Assembly (NCBI GenBank): GCA_964415675.1
Contig: CAYQBG010000007.1
Location: 1 to 64,000, forward strand
Origin: UBA5336 sp964415675
GTDB taxonomy: Bacteria; Pseudomonadota; Alphaproteobacteria; Caulobacterales; Hyphomonadaceae
Length of the DNA stretch: 64,000 bases
Direction of reading: 5' to 3'
Positions 43,874-53,070 of the stretch are shown piece by piece. Within the stretch, counting starts at the first letter, position 1; each line of letters starts with the position of its first letter. The notes beneath the pieces were generated by a model. It did no database searches, was not told the DNA's origin, and saw only the letters and a program-made list of their open reading frames with translations. The position numbers and the translations under genes were made by a program.

Positions 43874-45772
43874 TCAAGCGCCGGTCGCTTCCCGTTCAAG
43901 CGCCAGGCGCGCTGCGCCATATTCGGGCACCAGCTTCCAGAGAAGGGCCAGCGCTTCGTTTCGATCCCGCTTTTGCGCGGCACGTATCAGGCTTGCAAGC
44001 ACCAGGTCGAAGCTGGCATCGACGCCGTTCGCACCGTGAACGCGAAGGATACCATCGACCCCGGCCGGCGAGATATCCTCAAAGTCGTAGGTGAGTTCCT
44101 CATTGAGCTTCTCGCCGGGTCGCAAGCCAGAAAATTCGATCCGGATATCGCGGCCTGGCACGTAACCGCGAAGTCGTATCATGGATTCCGCGAGCGCAAC
44201 GATCCGGATCGGTTGTCCCATATCAAGAACGAACAATCCGAACTCCTCGCCCTCATCGACAAGGGCTCCGGCCTGCAAGACCAAAGCTGCCGCTTCCTCA
44301 ACGGTCATAAAATAGCGGGTGACGTCGGGATGCGTAACCGTGACCGGACCGCCGCGTTCGATTTGCTCGTTGAATAGTGGCACGACAGACCCTGACGATC
44401 CCAGCACATTCCCGAATCGAACAAGAGTCGGGCGCAGGGAGCCACGTCTCGCGATCCGGGCCACGGCAATCTCCGCGAGACGTTTCGTGGCCCCCATCAC
44501 ATTGTCCGGGTCAACAGCCTTGTCCGTCGAAATAAAGACAAGGTGCCGCGTTTTCGCCTTGACGGCAGAGCGAGTGACATTGATCGCCCCCTCGACATTG
44601 GTCAGGACGGCTTCGCAGACATTCTGTTCCATGAGCGGGACATGTTTAAGGGCAGCCGCGTGAATCACGATATCAGGACATAGCTCGCGGAAAATCTGAT
44701 CAAGGCGGGCCACATCGCGAACATTGCCCAACACTGCTTTTATGCTGACCTTGGGAAACTCACGACGAAGCAGAAGGTCGGCGCGATAAAGATTGTATTC
44801 AGACGCATCGAACAGGGTCAATTCGGCGGGGCCCTGGGCGAGACACTGTCGCGCCAGTTCCAGACCAATCGTCCCACCGCCTCCGGTCACCAGGACACGG
44901 TTGCCACTGACGAGGCGCGACACTGGCCCGACATCAAGGCTGCGCTCTGGCCGCGATAACAGGTCTGCAGTGCGCAGATCGACAAGTTCGGGTGCGGACT
45001 CACTGGGGGCCAGAGCAATGATCTTCGCACCAAGCCGTGCCGCAACTTCCAGAATCGCGTTCATGGCGGCCGGTTTCCTCGCCTCGCCAGTCACCGCGAC
45101 CCATGGGATTTCACCGTAGCGGACCTTGAGAATTTCCAGAACATATTCCAGCTGGCGAACATCGCCCAACACCGGAACGCCGCGAATCGCGCGGCCTGGC
45201 TGGGCTGCATCCATCGCGAGCAGACCCAATGTGCGCACCTTCGGACCCTTTTCGGCACTGCGAAGGCTGCGGAGCACGGCAGCAGCTGTCTCTGAATCGC
45301 CCACCAGAACAGCTTTCGGCGCATCGGATTGGGCACGCCGGAAGAACTGAAGCGGTCGCTGGGTCGTCCTCAGCAAAGCGACCATCCGACCGGCAAACAG
45401 GGCCAGTGTCCAGATTGCGACGGCCAGAACGAGCGATGATCGCGGGATACCAGTCAGTCGGTTCCAGAGGAACAGGATCGGCAGGAAGATCAGCGCCGTC
45501 AGTACGACCGCCTGCAAGATGCGGATTGCATCGTCGAGACCGATATGTCGCCAGACCTGCCGGTGTACCCGGGCGAGAAGGAAAGCGGCGACCGCCGAGA
45601 AGCCGAAGACAAGCGATGTCACAATTGCGAGGAAACCGAAATCAACCGGGATCCCATCAGTTTGCCACCAGCGGATAAACAGGGCGATGGCCATCGAAAC
45701 GACGGCGGCCGCTGTGTCGAAACCCAGGGTCAGCATCATGGCCCGCCGGGCCTCTCTGGACGCGCTCATCAT
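43874..45772 (-). CDS. CapD/FlaA1/WbpM-type membrane nucleotide-sugar 4,6-dehydratase
   Basis: 632 residues. N-terminal four-helix membrane domain (~15-150), a central CoA-binding-like Rossmann region (KAVLVGDSETAAAVLRSL) and a C-terminal SDR domain with VTGGGGTIGLELARQCL, HAAALKHVPLMEQNVCEAVLTNV, STDKAVDPDNVMGATKRLAE (Met replaces the usual Tyr, as in WbpM) and GLRPGEKLNEEL. Converts UDP-GlcNAc-type sugars for surface glycans. ATG 45772 overlaps the stop of the heparinase-like gene (ATGA). No glycosyltransferases or transporters adjoin it. Confidence 0.92.
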   Translation of the reverse strand: MMSASREARRAMMLTLGFDTAAAVVSMAIALFIRWWQTDGIPVDFGFLAIVTSLVFGFSAVAAFLLARVHRQVWRHIGLDDAIRILQAVVLTALIFLPILFLWNRLTGIPRSSLVLAVAIWTLALFAGRMVALLRTTQRPLQFFRRAQSDAPKAVLVGDSETAAAVLRSLRSAEKGPKVRTLGLLAMDAAQPGRAIRGVPVLGDVRQLEYVLEILKVRYGEIPWVAVTGEARKPAAMNAILEVAARLGAKIIALAPSESAPELVDLRTADLLSRPERSLDVGPVSRLVSGNRVLVTGGGGTIGLELARQCLAQGPAELTLFDASEYNLYRADLLLRREFPKVSIKAVLGNVRDVARLDQIFRELCPDIVIHAAALKHVPLMEQNVCEAVLTNVEGAINVTRSAVKAKTRHLVFISTDKAVDPDNVMGATKRLAEIAVARIARRGSLRPTLVRFGNVLGSSGSVVPLFNEQIERGGPVTVTHPDVTRYFMTVEEAAALVLQAGALVDEGEEFGLFVLDMGQPIRIVALAESMIRLRGYVPGRDIRIEFSGLRPGEKLNEELTYDFEDISPAGVDGILRVHGANGVDASFDLVLASLIRAAQKRDRNEALALLWKLVPEYGAARLALEREATGA

Positions 45773-47499
45773 TCGGCCGGCTCCCTGACGAAGGCCCACC
45801 TTACGCAATTGGGTGGTTCACTGCCATCACCATTCGGATCAGCCCGGCCAGACAGCACGATCTGTTCAGTGCGCTCAACCGTTCCATGCGCCAGGTAGAC
45901 GGAGTGGTCGAGACGCGCGCCGGAATGACTGGTGCGAAAGCGCCAGCGTCGCCCATCAGCACAATTTAACAAGATTGCATCTCGTCCCATCTGCGCGTCG
46001 ACCGATGGATGGAGATGAAACCGGATCTCGAAACTGACAGGTTGCGCATCCTCATCGGGCGGCCGGGAAACCGGCCGGACCAGGCTATCTTCGCCGGCCA
46101 GCCGGCAGCCATCGCTTGCAAGGAAAAGACGCCTGCGATGCAGCAGGCCAAAATTGTCACGGTAGCCGGAATGCTGCGCGTCGAGCCAGATTTCGTCAGC
46201 TTCCTCCAGGCGCTTGGCGGAAATGCCGTCTGGCCCGTCCGGGGCCAGAAGGTCCGACGCTTCGCTGCGCCGGAACACCGCGCTGTCGCGCCCCCCGAGG
46301 ACCAGTGTGGAATGGGCCCCAGTGCGCCGGACAGCAGCCTGCCAGTCGACATTGACATCGCGTGAGGATCCGCACGAGGTCACGATGCGCGCCTTGCCGT
46401 CAGCAAACTCGAAACCGAGGGCACCGGCATGCGCAAGGTCGCCAAATGGCGCTTCGGGTGCGCGCCCGACATCCAGAAGCACTTCGACATCGCCACGGAT
46501 GAGCTTCTGGAAACCGGACTTCGGCGAAACGCTGAATCGCCTCGGGGTCAGGTCCAAGGCGGACAGGACGGCCTCAATTTGCGCAGCCTGGGCTTCGCTG
46601 GAGTCGTTGAAGGGGAAGAGCGCCCCGTCAGCACAGCGAAAGAACCCCAGCATTGCCCCCATTCGCGCAAGCCATTTGTCGATGAATGCGGCCTGGCCAA
46701 GTCCGCGCCGCTCCATGAGGCTGCGGATCGCCAGCAGGTCCTTCAGGGCAGCAAGCAGCCGCTCGGGACTTCGGCTAACATGACCGCCATCTGGCAGAAT
46801 CTGTGCTGTGCACTCCGCTTCGAGCATTTGCAGCGCGACATCCTGACCACGAACATCGTTGAAGAGAATTGCACGAACCAGATCGACAGCGAAGGTTCGG
46901 AATCGCGCTTCGATATCCGGTGTGCCATCTGCAAGTGCGCAAACATGCCGGATCTGGCGCAAGAGGACTTCCAGACGCTCACGGCCAGCGCGCCCCTGAT
47001 CTTCGCCAAACAGGACGTCACCGGAAAGCATCCAGTTCCAGGCCCGGTCGGCGGTAGGTCCGGCGCGCCAGGCGAACCCGTCGAATCGTCCGAAATCAGC
47101 GATCCAGGCATCCGTCAGGTCACGCGCGCGATCGCATGCAAGATCGCCAAGCGCCACAAGATCGCCCAGCCACTCAAAGCGGTGTATACGGTCCCTGAAA
47201 TGCAGGGATGCATCCTCAATTGCCCATGGGCGCACCCCGTCGCCGAGCTCGAAATGTTCCAGACCATAACACCAGATGCCACGCTCAAGCGAGTTGCCGC
47301 GCAATTCATCGGCAATCGTGACTGTGGCAAGATCAGACCAGGCGATAGGGGTCTCTCCGACCGCCTCGGCGATTTGCGGGCCGGGAGCAAATCGTTCAGG
47401 CACGAGCGCACCGGGCCGGCCGCGGAAACGCTGCCACAGTGCCGCATCCTCCTCGGCGCTGCGGTGCCTGTTCTGGTTTTGGCGCATCGGGGCGCTCAT
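45769..47499 (-). CDS. Heparinase II/III-family protein
   Basis: 576 residues. An alpha/alpha-toroid N-terminal half with RIHRFEWLGDLVALGDLACDRARDLTDAWIADFGRF and WRAGPTADRAWNWMLSGDVLFG precedes a beta-sandwich C-terminal half (FSVSPKSGFQKLIRGDVEVLLDVGRAPEAP, LAHAGALGFEFADGKARIVTSCGSSRDVNVDW, RTGAHSTLVLGGRDSAVF). The HAGALGFEF and GAHSTL blocks are heparinase II/III signatures. No signal peptide, so probably intracellular turnover of acidic polysaccharide. Such genes commonly sit beside purH in this order. Confidence 0.9.
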   Translation of the reverse strand: MSAPMRQNQNRHRSAEEDAALWQRFRGRPGALVPERFAPGPQIAEAVGETPIAWSDLATVTIADELRGNSLERGIWCYGLEHFELGDGVRPWAIEDASLHFRDRIHRFEWLGDLVALGDLACDRARDLTDAWIADFGRFDGFAWRAGPTADRAWNWMLSGDVLFGEDQGRAGRERLEVLLRQIRHVCALADGTPDIEARFRTFAVDLVRAILFNDVRGQDVALQMLEAECTAQILPDGGHVSRSPERLLAALKDLLAIRSLMERRGLGQAAFIDKWLARMGAMLGFFRCADGALFPFNDSSEAQAAQIEAVLSALDLTPRRFSVSPKSGFQKLIRGDVEVLLDVGRAPEAPFGDLAHAGALGFEFADGKARIVTSCGSSRDVNVDWQAAVRRTGAHSTLVLGGRDSAVFRRSEASDLLAPDGPDGISAKRLEEADEIWLDAQHSGYRDNFGLLHRRRLFLASDGCRLAGEDSLVRPVSRPPDEDAQPVSFEIRFHLHPSVDAQMGRDAILLNCADGRRWRFRTSHSGARLDHSVYLAHGTVERTEQIVLSGRADPNGDGSEPPNCVRWAFVREPAE

Positions 47500-47524
47500 C
47501 CCTTCGCCCGCCTGACTCTAACAA

Positions 47525-48193
47525 CTACAATGGAATGCCGGGCCTGAGCGCGGCGATATTATTGGCATACGCTTCCGGGCCACCCTTGAAAACCGCTGAG
47601 CCGGCAACAATTGCAGTCACGCCCGCTTCAATCGCGCGCGGACCCGTTTCCGGATTGAGCCCGCCATCGACTTCCAGAATGATATCCCTGCCCGATGAAT
47701 CTATCATTGCCCGCAGCGTCTCGATCTTGCGCAGCTGGCTGTCAATGAAGCTCTGGCCGCCGAACCCGGGGTTCACGCTCATCACCAGAACCAGATCGAT
47801 ATCACCCAGGACCGGCTCGACAATACTGGCTGGCGTAGCCGGATTGAGTGCAACCCCCGGCCGCATGCCGGCGTGGCGAATCAGCTGTAGCGTGCGGTGC
47901 AGGTGCGGTCCGGCCTCCGGATGCACTGTCAGGATGTCCGCGCCGGCCTCAGCAAATGCTGCAATATAGGAATCGACGGGCGCGATCATCAGATGTACGT
48001 CGAATGGCTTGCGGGAATGGGCGCGCAAAGCCTTGATGACGGGCGGGCCAATGGTGAGGTTAGGCACGAAATGGCCATCCATCACGTCAACATGAATCAT
48101 GTCCGCGCCGGCACGATCAATGGCCGCAATTTCTTCCCCGAGCCGCCCGAAGTCGGCGGAGAGAATGGACGGAGAAATCAATACGTCCCGCAT
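47525..48193 (-). CDS. rpe: Ribulose-phosphate 3-epimerase
   Basis: 222 residues, TIM barrel. ISPSILSADFGRLGEEI, DMIHVDVMDGHFVPNLTIGP (metal ligands His and Asp), DVHLMIAPVD, VLVMSVNPGFGGQSFID and ILEVDGGLNPETG are all present. Interconverts ribulose-5-phosphate and xylulose-5-phosphate. ATG 48193 chosen; in-frame sequence upstream overlaps the hairpin and the preceding gene. Confidence 0.97.
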   Translation of the reverse strand: MRDVLISPSILSADFGRLGEEIAAIDRAGADMIHVDVMDGHFVPNLTIGPPVIKALRAHSRKPFDVHLMIAPVDSYIAAFAEAGADILTVHPEAGPHLHRTLQLIRHAGMRPGVALNPATPASIVEPVLGDIDLVLVMSVNPGFGGQSFIDSQLRKIETLRAMIDSSGRDIILEVDGGLNPETGPRAIEAGVTAIVAGSAVFKGGPEAYANNIAALRPGIPL

Positions 48194-48212
48194 ATTCGAA
48201 CTCTTATGTGCG

Positions 48213-48243
48213 AACCGCCACCCGCACAAGGCGGATGGCGGTT
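48213..48243. terminator. Hairpin between glycine-zipper gene and rpe
   Basis: AACCGCC (48213-48219) pairs with GGCGGTT (48237-48243); inside, CCGC (48222-48225) pairs with GCGG (48231-48234) after a 2x2 internal loop. It lies after the glycine-zipper stop and about 20 bases before the rpe ATG (minus strand), with a T stretch only on the plus strand. It may weaken read-through into rpe. Confidence 0.4.
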
Positions 48244-48281
48244 TTCGGTTGAATCGCGCAACGGCTTCGTCTTGCGAAGGG

Positions 48282-48773
48282 TCAGTAGGCGGGGGTGACG
48301 ACCACACCATCGGTGCGGAAGGTGACATTCACCGGATTGCCCGGAGCGATGTAGACATCTGCTCCCTGGACGATTTCCTTCACCTCGCCACTGTCGAAAC
48401 GCACAGTGTAGGCATAGCCGTTGCGCGTATTGATTGCCTTGCCTGCTTCGTTACCGGCAACGCCGCCAAGAACGGCACCGCCGATAGCGCCAGCCGTCTG
48501 CGCTTTGTCGCCCCCGCCGAGCTCTGAGCCGGCGAGACCGCCAAGAACAGCACCGGTCGCTACGCCGATCACCGAATTGTCGGGACGGATACGTACTTCT
48601 CGAACAGCCGTCACCGTTCCGCTGCGCACTGTGGCGGCTTCACGCACGCCCGTCGAGCTGACTTCGTTTGCGCCGTAGCTGCCAGCACAACCGGCCAGAG
48701 CCAGCGTCATCGCCGCAAACGCGCCCGCCATCAGCCGGCTCGGCTGACGAATAATGGAAACCTGATCGGTCAT
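48282..48773 (-). CDS. Glycine-zipper outer-membrane lipoprotein (SlyB/17-kDa-antigen-like)
   Basis: 163 residues. Signal peptide with lipobox LAGC (Cys29). SVIGVATGAVLGGLAGSELGGGDKAQTAGAIGGAVLGGVAGNEAG forms the two-helix glycine zipper. The C-terminal RNGYAYTVRFDSGEVKEIVQGADVYIAPGNPVNVT is the usual small beta domain. Outer-membrane structural lipoprotein. Confidence 0.9.
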   Translation of the reverse strand: MTDQVSIIRQPSRLMAGAFAAMTLALAGCAGSYGANEVSSTGVREAATVRSGTVTAVREVRIRPDNSVIGVATGAVLGGLAGSELGGGDKAQTAGAIGGAVLGGVAGNEAGKAINTRNGYAYTVRFDSGEVKEIVQGADVYIAPGNPVNVTFRTDGVVVTPAY

Positions 48774-48905
48774 AGCACTGTGCTCCTCTGCACGTTAAAA
48801 TCTGGGACAAACCTGCCCGCACCGCATTGAATGACACATGAACCTGACGCGGCAATAATATGGCCGAGTTGTGTCGTCCCGATGAATTCGCATCTATGAG
48901 GCGAA

Positions 48906-50186
48906 TTACAACCGCGTCAGGCGAGAGATGAAAAATGCGTCATGATCGAATTCACCTGTCGGAAGGGTGAGGACATCTCCCTGATCTGTCAGCGCATACT
49001 CAAAACCCTCCATTTCCTGGCGCTGAAACGGCGTGCGATGCCACTGCCCGCTCTCCAGTGCCGATTGAATGACTTGAATGCCCTCGTCGGGCAGCGGCGT
49101 GCAAACACAGTAGATGAGTGTTCCCCCCTCGCGCATCATATCGGCCGCCGCCATCACAAGTCGGGACTGAATGTCCGGAAAGCGGGCGATATCTTCAGGA
49201 CGTTTGATCCAGGCGCCTTCCGGATGGCGACGGAGGGTGCCCAGCGCCGAACATGGCGCATCAAGAAGGACCTTGTCGGCTGGCGCCTCAGGCCGCCAAG
49301 TTTCGGCATTCGCGATGATGACGTCAACGCGATCTTGAAGGCTCGTCCGGTCCAGATTGGCCCTCAGCCGCCTCAGCCTTGGCCGGGACCGATCAATCGC
49401 GGTCACCTGGGCGCCGGTTGCCGCCAGCTGCAGCGTCTTGCCGCCGGGCGCCGCGCAAAGGTCGAAGACATGGTCTCCCGGACCTGCTGCCAGAAGTTTT
49501 GCCGGCAGCGCTGCGGCCGCATCCTGAACCCACCAGCCGCCTTCTGTGTAACCCGCAAGGCTTTCGACAGGCCCCAGGGGCAGGGCCAGGGAGCCAGGGG
49601 GCAAGAGCCGGGCGCCAAGCATGGCTGCCGCTTCCGCCGGTTCTTTCGCGGTGATGTGCAGCTCCGGCTGGCGCCTGTGGGCCTCGGCCAGTGCCTCAAG
49701 GCCCGCTTCAGGCAGGCTCTCCCTCAACCTGTTCATGAGCCATTCCGGCCACACGGCCTGGCATGGAGAAGCCGCGAATGCCCGATCGTCGTCAACGGCA
49801 CGTCGCAGCACCGCATTCACCAGTCCGGCTGCGCGGCGTGTATCATCACCCTCGTGCGCGGCCGAGACAGTCTCACCAACCGCGGCATGAGCTGGCGTGC
49901 CAAGACACCAGGCTTGCGCAGCGCCGATGCGCAACAGCCCGGCCACCGGCGCGTCCAGCCGCTCCATCGGCGTTTTGAGTAATGGCGTCAGACCAATATC
50001 GATGCGCCCCAGTTCGCGCAGGGTCGCGCTTGTCAGGAGGCGCGCGAATGCACGGTCCGAGCCCGATAGCGCGGCAAAGCCGGCGCTGTCATCCAAAGCT
50101 TCATCCAGCGTGCGCCGCGCCATCAGGACATGGCAGAGCAGGTCGACGGCGACACGACGCGGGCTGGGCTGCCCGCTCAATCCCAC
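48906..50186 (-). CDS. rsmB: RsmB-type 16S rRNA (cytosine-C5)-methyltransferase
   Basis: 426 residues. NusB-like N-terminal domain (PRRVAVDLLCHVLMARRTLDEAL; RAAGLVNAVLRRA) and SAM-dependent domain with VFDLCAAPGGKTLQLA, VTAIDRSRPRLRRLRANL, LLDAPCSALGTLRRHPE and GGTLIYCVCTPLPDEG. Both active cysteines are present, though the second motif reads VCT instead of TCS. Its ATG lies ten bases inside the 3' end of htpX. Confidence 0.93.
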   Translation of the reverse strand: MGLSGQPSPRRVAVDLLCHVLMARRTLDEALDDSAGFAALSGSDRAFARLLTSATLRELGRIDIGLTPLLKTPMERLDAPVAGLLRIGAAQAWCLGTPAHAAVGETVSAAHEGDDTRRAAGLVNAVLRRAVDDDRAFAASPCQAVWPEWLMNRLRESLPEAGLEALAEAHRRQPELHITAKEPAEAAAMLGARLLPPGSLALPLGPVESLAGYTEGGWWVQDAAAALPAKLLAAGPGDHVFDLCAAPGGKTLQLAATGAQVTAIDRSRPRLRRLRANLDRTSLQDRVDVIIANAETWRPEAPADKVLLDAPCSALGTLRRHPEGAWIKRPEDIARFPDIQSRLVMAAADMMREGGTLIYCVCTPLPDEGIQVIQSALESGQWHRTPFQRQEMEGFEYALTDQGDVLTLPTGEFDHDAFFISRLTRL

Positions 50187-51109
50187 GGCCCGCGCGCAGC
50201 ATCCCAGGGGCCGGCACGGCGGCGTGTCTCGATGGCTGGCGGCTGGTTGTCATTGGAACTGTTCTCAGCCTCGCCGGCCAGCTTGCGCAGTGCCGCGACG
50301 CGGTTAGCCGTCGAGGGATGGGTAGAAAACAGGCTGTCACCGCGCCAGCCCGCGAGCGGGTTCATGATATACATATGCGCTGCAGACGGATGTCGCTCGG
50401 CATGGCGATTGAGTTGAGCGCGCGCACCCCTGTCAATCTTTTCGAGCGCAGAAGCCAGCCAGAGTGGATGACCGCAGATTGCGGCACCGCGCCGGTCAGC
50501 TTCATATTCTCGTGAACGGGAAATCGCCATCTGGACAATGCCGGCCGCCATCGGCGCAAAGATCATCACGGCGATACTGGTTATCAGACCGCCGCGTTCC
50601 CGGCTGCCGAAAAAAAGCGCGAAATTCGCAAGCATGCCGATAGCGCCGGCCAGCGTCGCTGTAACCGTCATGATAAGGCTGTCGCGGTTTTGCACATGGG
50701 CAAGCTCATGGGCCATCACGCCGGCAACTTCTTCGCGCGACAACATCGACAAGAGTCCCGTTGTCGCGGCCACGGCGGCGTTTTCAGGATTGCGGCCAGT
50801 CGCAAACGCGTTCGGCTGAGCCGTGTCAATGATATAAATGCGAGGGGCTGGAAGACCGGCATGTTCGGCAAGATGCAAAGTGTCATTATAGAATGTGCGC
50901 ACCACCGGCGAGCGATCCTCGCCCGTTACCTCGCGCGCACCCTGCATGCGCAATACAATCTTGTCGGCATTCCAATAGGCGAAGGCGTTCATGCCTGCGG
51001 CAACAATAAATGCAACGGCAAGGCCGGGCAGTCCCGCTGTCAGATAGCCGATTGCCAGGAACAGTCCTGTCATCGCAGCCATCAGAATAAATGTCTTCAT
51101 CATGCCCAT
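50177..51109 (-). CDS. htpX: HtpX membrane zinc metalloprotease
   Basis: 310 residues. Two N-terminal helices (~3-42) and two further hydrophobic segments around 145-190. VAGVMAHELAHVQNRDSL carries the HExxH zinc motif as HELAH, with the third ligand in SREYEADRRGA. Quality control of inner-membrane proteins. Several ATGs lie close together (51109, 51103, 51100), none with a strong ribosome site. Overlaps rsmB. Confidence 0.94.
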   Translation of the reverse strand: MGMMKTFILMAAMTGLFLAIGYLTAGLPGLAVAFIVAAGMNAFAYWNADKIVLRMQGAREVTGEDRSPVVRTFYNDTLHLAEHAGLPAPRIYIIDTAQPNAFATGRNPENAAVAATTGLLSMLSREEVAGVMAHELAHVQNRDSLIMTVTATLAGAIGMLANFALFFGSRERGGLITSIAVMIFAPMAAGIVQMAISRSREYEADRRGAAICGHPLWLASALEKIDRGARAQLNRHAERHPSAAHMYIMNPLAGWRGDSLFSTHPSTANRVAALRKLAGEAENSSNDNQPPAIETRRRAGPWDAARGPWD

Positions 51110-51212
51110 AGCTGGGATACACTCCGAGTGCGTTAATTGTCGCCCCTGCTCGTCAAGCCATTTCACAGACTTATATGGAGAGAGTTAACGAAGCAGGGAG
51201 TCTGTGTAACAC

Positions 51213-51428
51213 ATGTCGCAACTCAGCGATGAAGAAATCAAGCGCCGCAAGCGTCTCAGCGACGTGGCGCGCCGGGCACTGGAAGAAGCCGATGCGCGCC
51301 GAGAGGAAGATGAAGAAAGGCTCAGAGCCCTCGAAACCGCTCGGGAAAACGAGGAAGGCGGACCAAAAGCGATTGAACCGACGCGTTTTGGAGATTGGGA
51401 ACGCAAGGGAATTGCCTACGATTTCTGA
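51213..51428 (+). CDS. DUF1674 protein, succinate dehydrogenase assembly factor 4-like
   Basis: 71 residues: a charged helical N-terminus (MSQLSDEEIKRRKRLSDVA, rich in Glu/Arg) and the DUF1674 signature at the end, EPTRFGDWERKGIAYDF. Homologues of SDHAF4 assist maturation of the flavinylated SdhA subunit. Divergent from htpX and convergent with fliN, 18 bases apart. Confidence 0.88.
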   Translation: MSQLSDEEIKRRKRLSDVARRALEEADARREEDEERLRALETARENEEGGPKAIEPTRFGDWERKGIAYDF

Positions 51429-51446
51429 GCAGGCCACTGTGTTCAT

Positions 51447-51737
51447 TCAGGCGACACGGCGCTCGTCTACGATTTCCGACAATGTCACGCCAAGCTCTCC
51501 GTCAGCAATGACAAGGCGTCCCCGCGCCATGAGCCTGTCGGACACGAATATGTCAACCTGATCGCTGGTCCCGCGATCGAGCGCCAGCACTTCTCCCGGC
51601 GACAGCGCCATCAGGTCTTCCATCGGCATCCGCACTTCGCCGAGCACGACATCCACACGCACTGGAACATCCATGAGGGTCCGCGCGAGGGCCGGGTTGG
51701 CAGCTTCGGTCATGTCGCAAATGTCCTCATGTTTCAA
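51447..51737 (-). CDS. fliN: FliN, flagellar switch protein
   Basis: 96 residues. SpoA-type domain: LMDVPVRVDVVLGEVRMPMEDLMALSPGEVLALDR, then VDIFVSDRLMARGRLVIADGELGVTLSEIV. Forms the C-ring base that binds CheY and FliH. ATG 51737 overlaps the upstream stop (ATGA); an internal ATG at 51713 is an alternative. Last gene of the sciP-fliF-fliG-fliH-fliN set; no fliM here. Confidence 0.93.
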   Translation of the reverse strand: MKHEDICDMTEAANPALARTLMDVPVRVDVVLGEVRMPMEDLMALSPGEVLALDRGTSDQVDIFVSDRLMARGRLVIADGELGVTLSEIVDERRVA

Positions 51738-52141
51738 TTCTCGTCCGGGCTTGCGGCGACAAGCTCGCTTCGTACAGCGAAGAGATCACCCTGCCCGTCA
51801 ACCAGTGATCGCGCGGCCCGGTCCGACAAGGCCGCCAGGTGACCCGGCAGGACGCCGGCCTGACCGAGACGGTCCAGAGCGTCAGTCAATTCGTGAAGCG
51901 CGCCAACCGCTGTGTCCAGCCGGGCGATTGCATACTCCAGCCGGCGTGCCGCGCCGGCATCAAGCCGCGTCTGCGCGTTGGACGCCGCATCGGCATAGAG
52001 TTTCGCCCCAAGGGCTGCTAACTCCTTCGGCGCGATTTCAACCGTCTCGCCGCCGTCCCGATGTGCGGCCTGCAGCGGTCCAGCGGCGAAATCCGCGCTG
52101 AAGTTGAAGGGTTTCAGCTTCTCGACCCGGCGCCGGCTCAT
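51734..52141 (-). CDS. Short FliH/FlbE-like flagellar protein
   Basis: 135 residues, much shorter than typical FliH (about 200-230). N-terminal KLKPFNFSADFAAG is reminiscent of FlbE/FliH N-termini. The rest is helical and alanine-rich (ELAALGAKLYADAASNAQTRLDAGAARRLEYAIARLDTAVGALHEL), as expected for the FliH coiled region. Assignment rests mainly on position between fliG and fliN, as in Caulobacter where this gene is flbE. ATGA overlaps on both sides. Confidence 0.7.
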   Translation of the reverse strand: MSRRRVEKLKPFNFSADFAAGPLQAAHRDGGETVEIAPKELAALGAKLYADAASNAQTRLDAGAARRLEYAIARLDTAVGALHELTDALDRLGQAGVLPGHLAALSDRAARSLVDGQGDLFAVRSELVAASPDEN

Positions 52142-53070
52142 TCAACAAGCTCATCGTCTTCTGTGCTGTCCAGACGGATATCGCCCCGCCGGATCAGGCC
52201 CCTGGCAATATCGACAAGGAGTCGCTGTGCCGCATCGACCTCACTGCGCCGGACCGCGCCGAGCGCTGCCATCTCCTCGCGAACAAGCTCGCCAGCCCGT
52301 TGGGTCATATTGGAGAAGAAGGCCTCACGCGTGGATCCGCGCGCACCCTTCAATGCAAGGACAAGATCCGCCCGCTCGGCATTGGCGAGCAAGGTCTGGA
52401 TACCAGCGGCGTCGAATGCGCCCAGGTCGTCAAAGCCGAACATCAACGCGCGCACCTTTTCGCCGGTGCGCGGATCGACCGCCTCCAGCCCCGTCAGCAG
52501 AGCCCCCTCGCGGCGCGTGTCGAACTGATCGAAAATACGGGCAACACGCTCATGTCCCGCGCCCTCTCCAGCACCAAGTCGCTCCAGCATTCCGTTCAGG
52601 CTGTCATTGATGACGCAGCTCACGGGTTCAGGTGGCGGCGTATAATTCACCATGCGCTTGAGGATGGCGATGGCCTGTGCCTGGTCGAGCATGCGAAGCA
52701 CGCCGGCGGCCTGGCGCGGGCTCAGGTGCGTCAGAATATAAGCGGCGATCTGGGGACTTTCTCGCCCGGCAATAACGGCCAGCGTCTCCGGTGCCGCTGC
52801 CTGCAGCTTCTGCCCGACCGGGCCAGCAGACTGGCTTGCCTCAGCCGGTTCACCAAGCGTCTCGCTGTCGCGCAGAAACAGGTCAAGCAATTCGCCTTCA
52901 TCAAGAGTTTCGTCAGCACGCAGATCTTTCATATGCGATGTGATCATGTGCGTTTCGTCAGGTGTCAACTCCGCCCAGACTGGCCCCGCACCCCGGCCCA
53001 TCGCACGCATGAGGCGCGCAGCGCGAACAGGACCGGTCTCTGACGGCCGGGCAGCCAATGGAGCGGTCAT
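52138..53070 (-). CDS. fliG: FliG, flagellar motor switch protein
   Basis: 310 residues. Middle domain with ESPQIAAYILTHLSPRQAAGVL (EHPQ-type motif). The C-terminal motor domain runs through MFGFDDLGAFDAAGIQTLL, LVLALKGA, FFSNMTQRAGELVREEM and GAVRRSEVDAAQRLLVDIARGL. Charged residues that make torque in E. coli FliG (Lys264, Arg281, Asp288/289, Arg297) have counterparts here: K in LALKGA, R in MTQRA, EE in VREEM, R in GAVRR. So this FliG looks able to drive rotation. Starts at the last base of the fliF stop (TGATG). Confidence 0.95.
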   Translation of the reverse strand: MTAPLAARPSETGPVRAARLMRAMGRGAGPVWAELTPDETHMITSHMKDLRADETLDEGELLDLFLRDSETLGEPAEASQSAGPVGQKLQAAAPETLAVIAGRESPQIAAYILTHLSPRQAAGVLRMLDQAQAIAILKRMVNYTPPPEPVSCVINDSLNGMLERLGAGEGAGHERVARIFDQFDTRREGALLTGLEAVDPRTGEKVRALMFGFDDLGAFDAAGIQTLLANAERADLVLALKGARGSTREAFFSNMTQRAGELVREEMAALGAVRRSEVDAAQRLLVDIARGLIRRGDIRLDSTEDDELVE

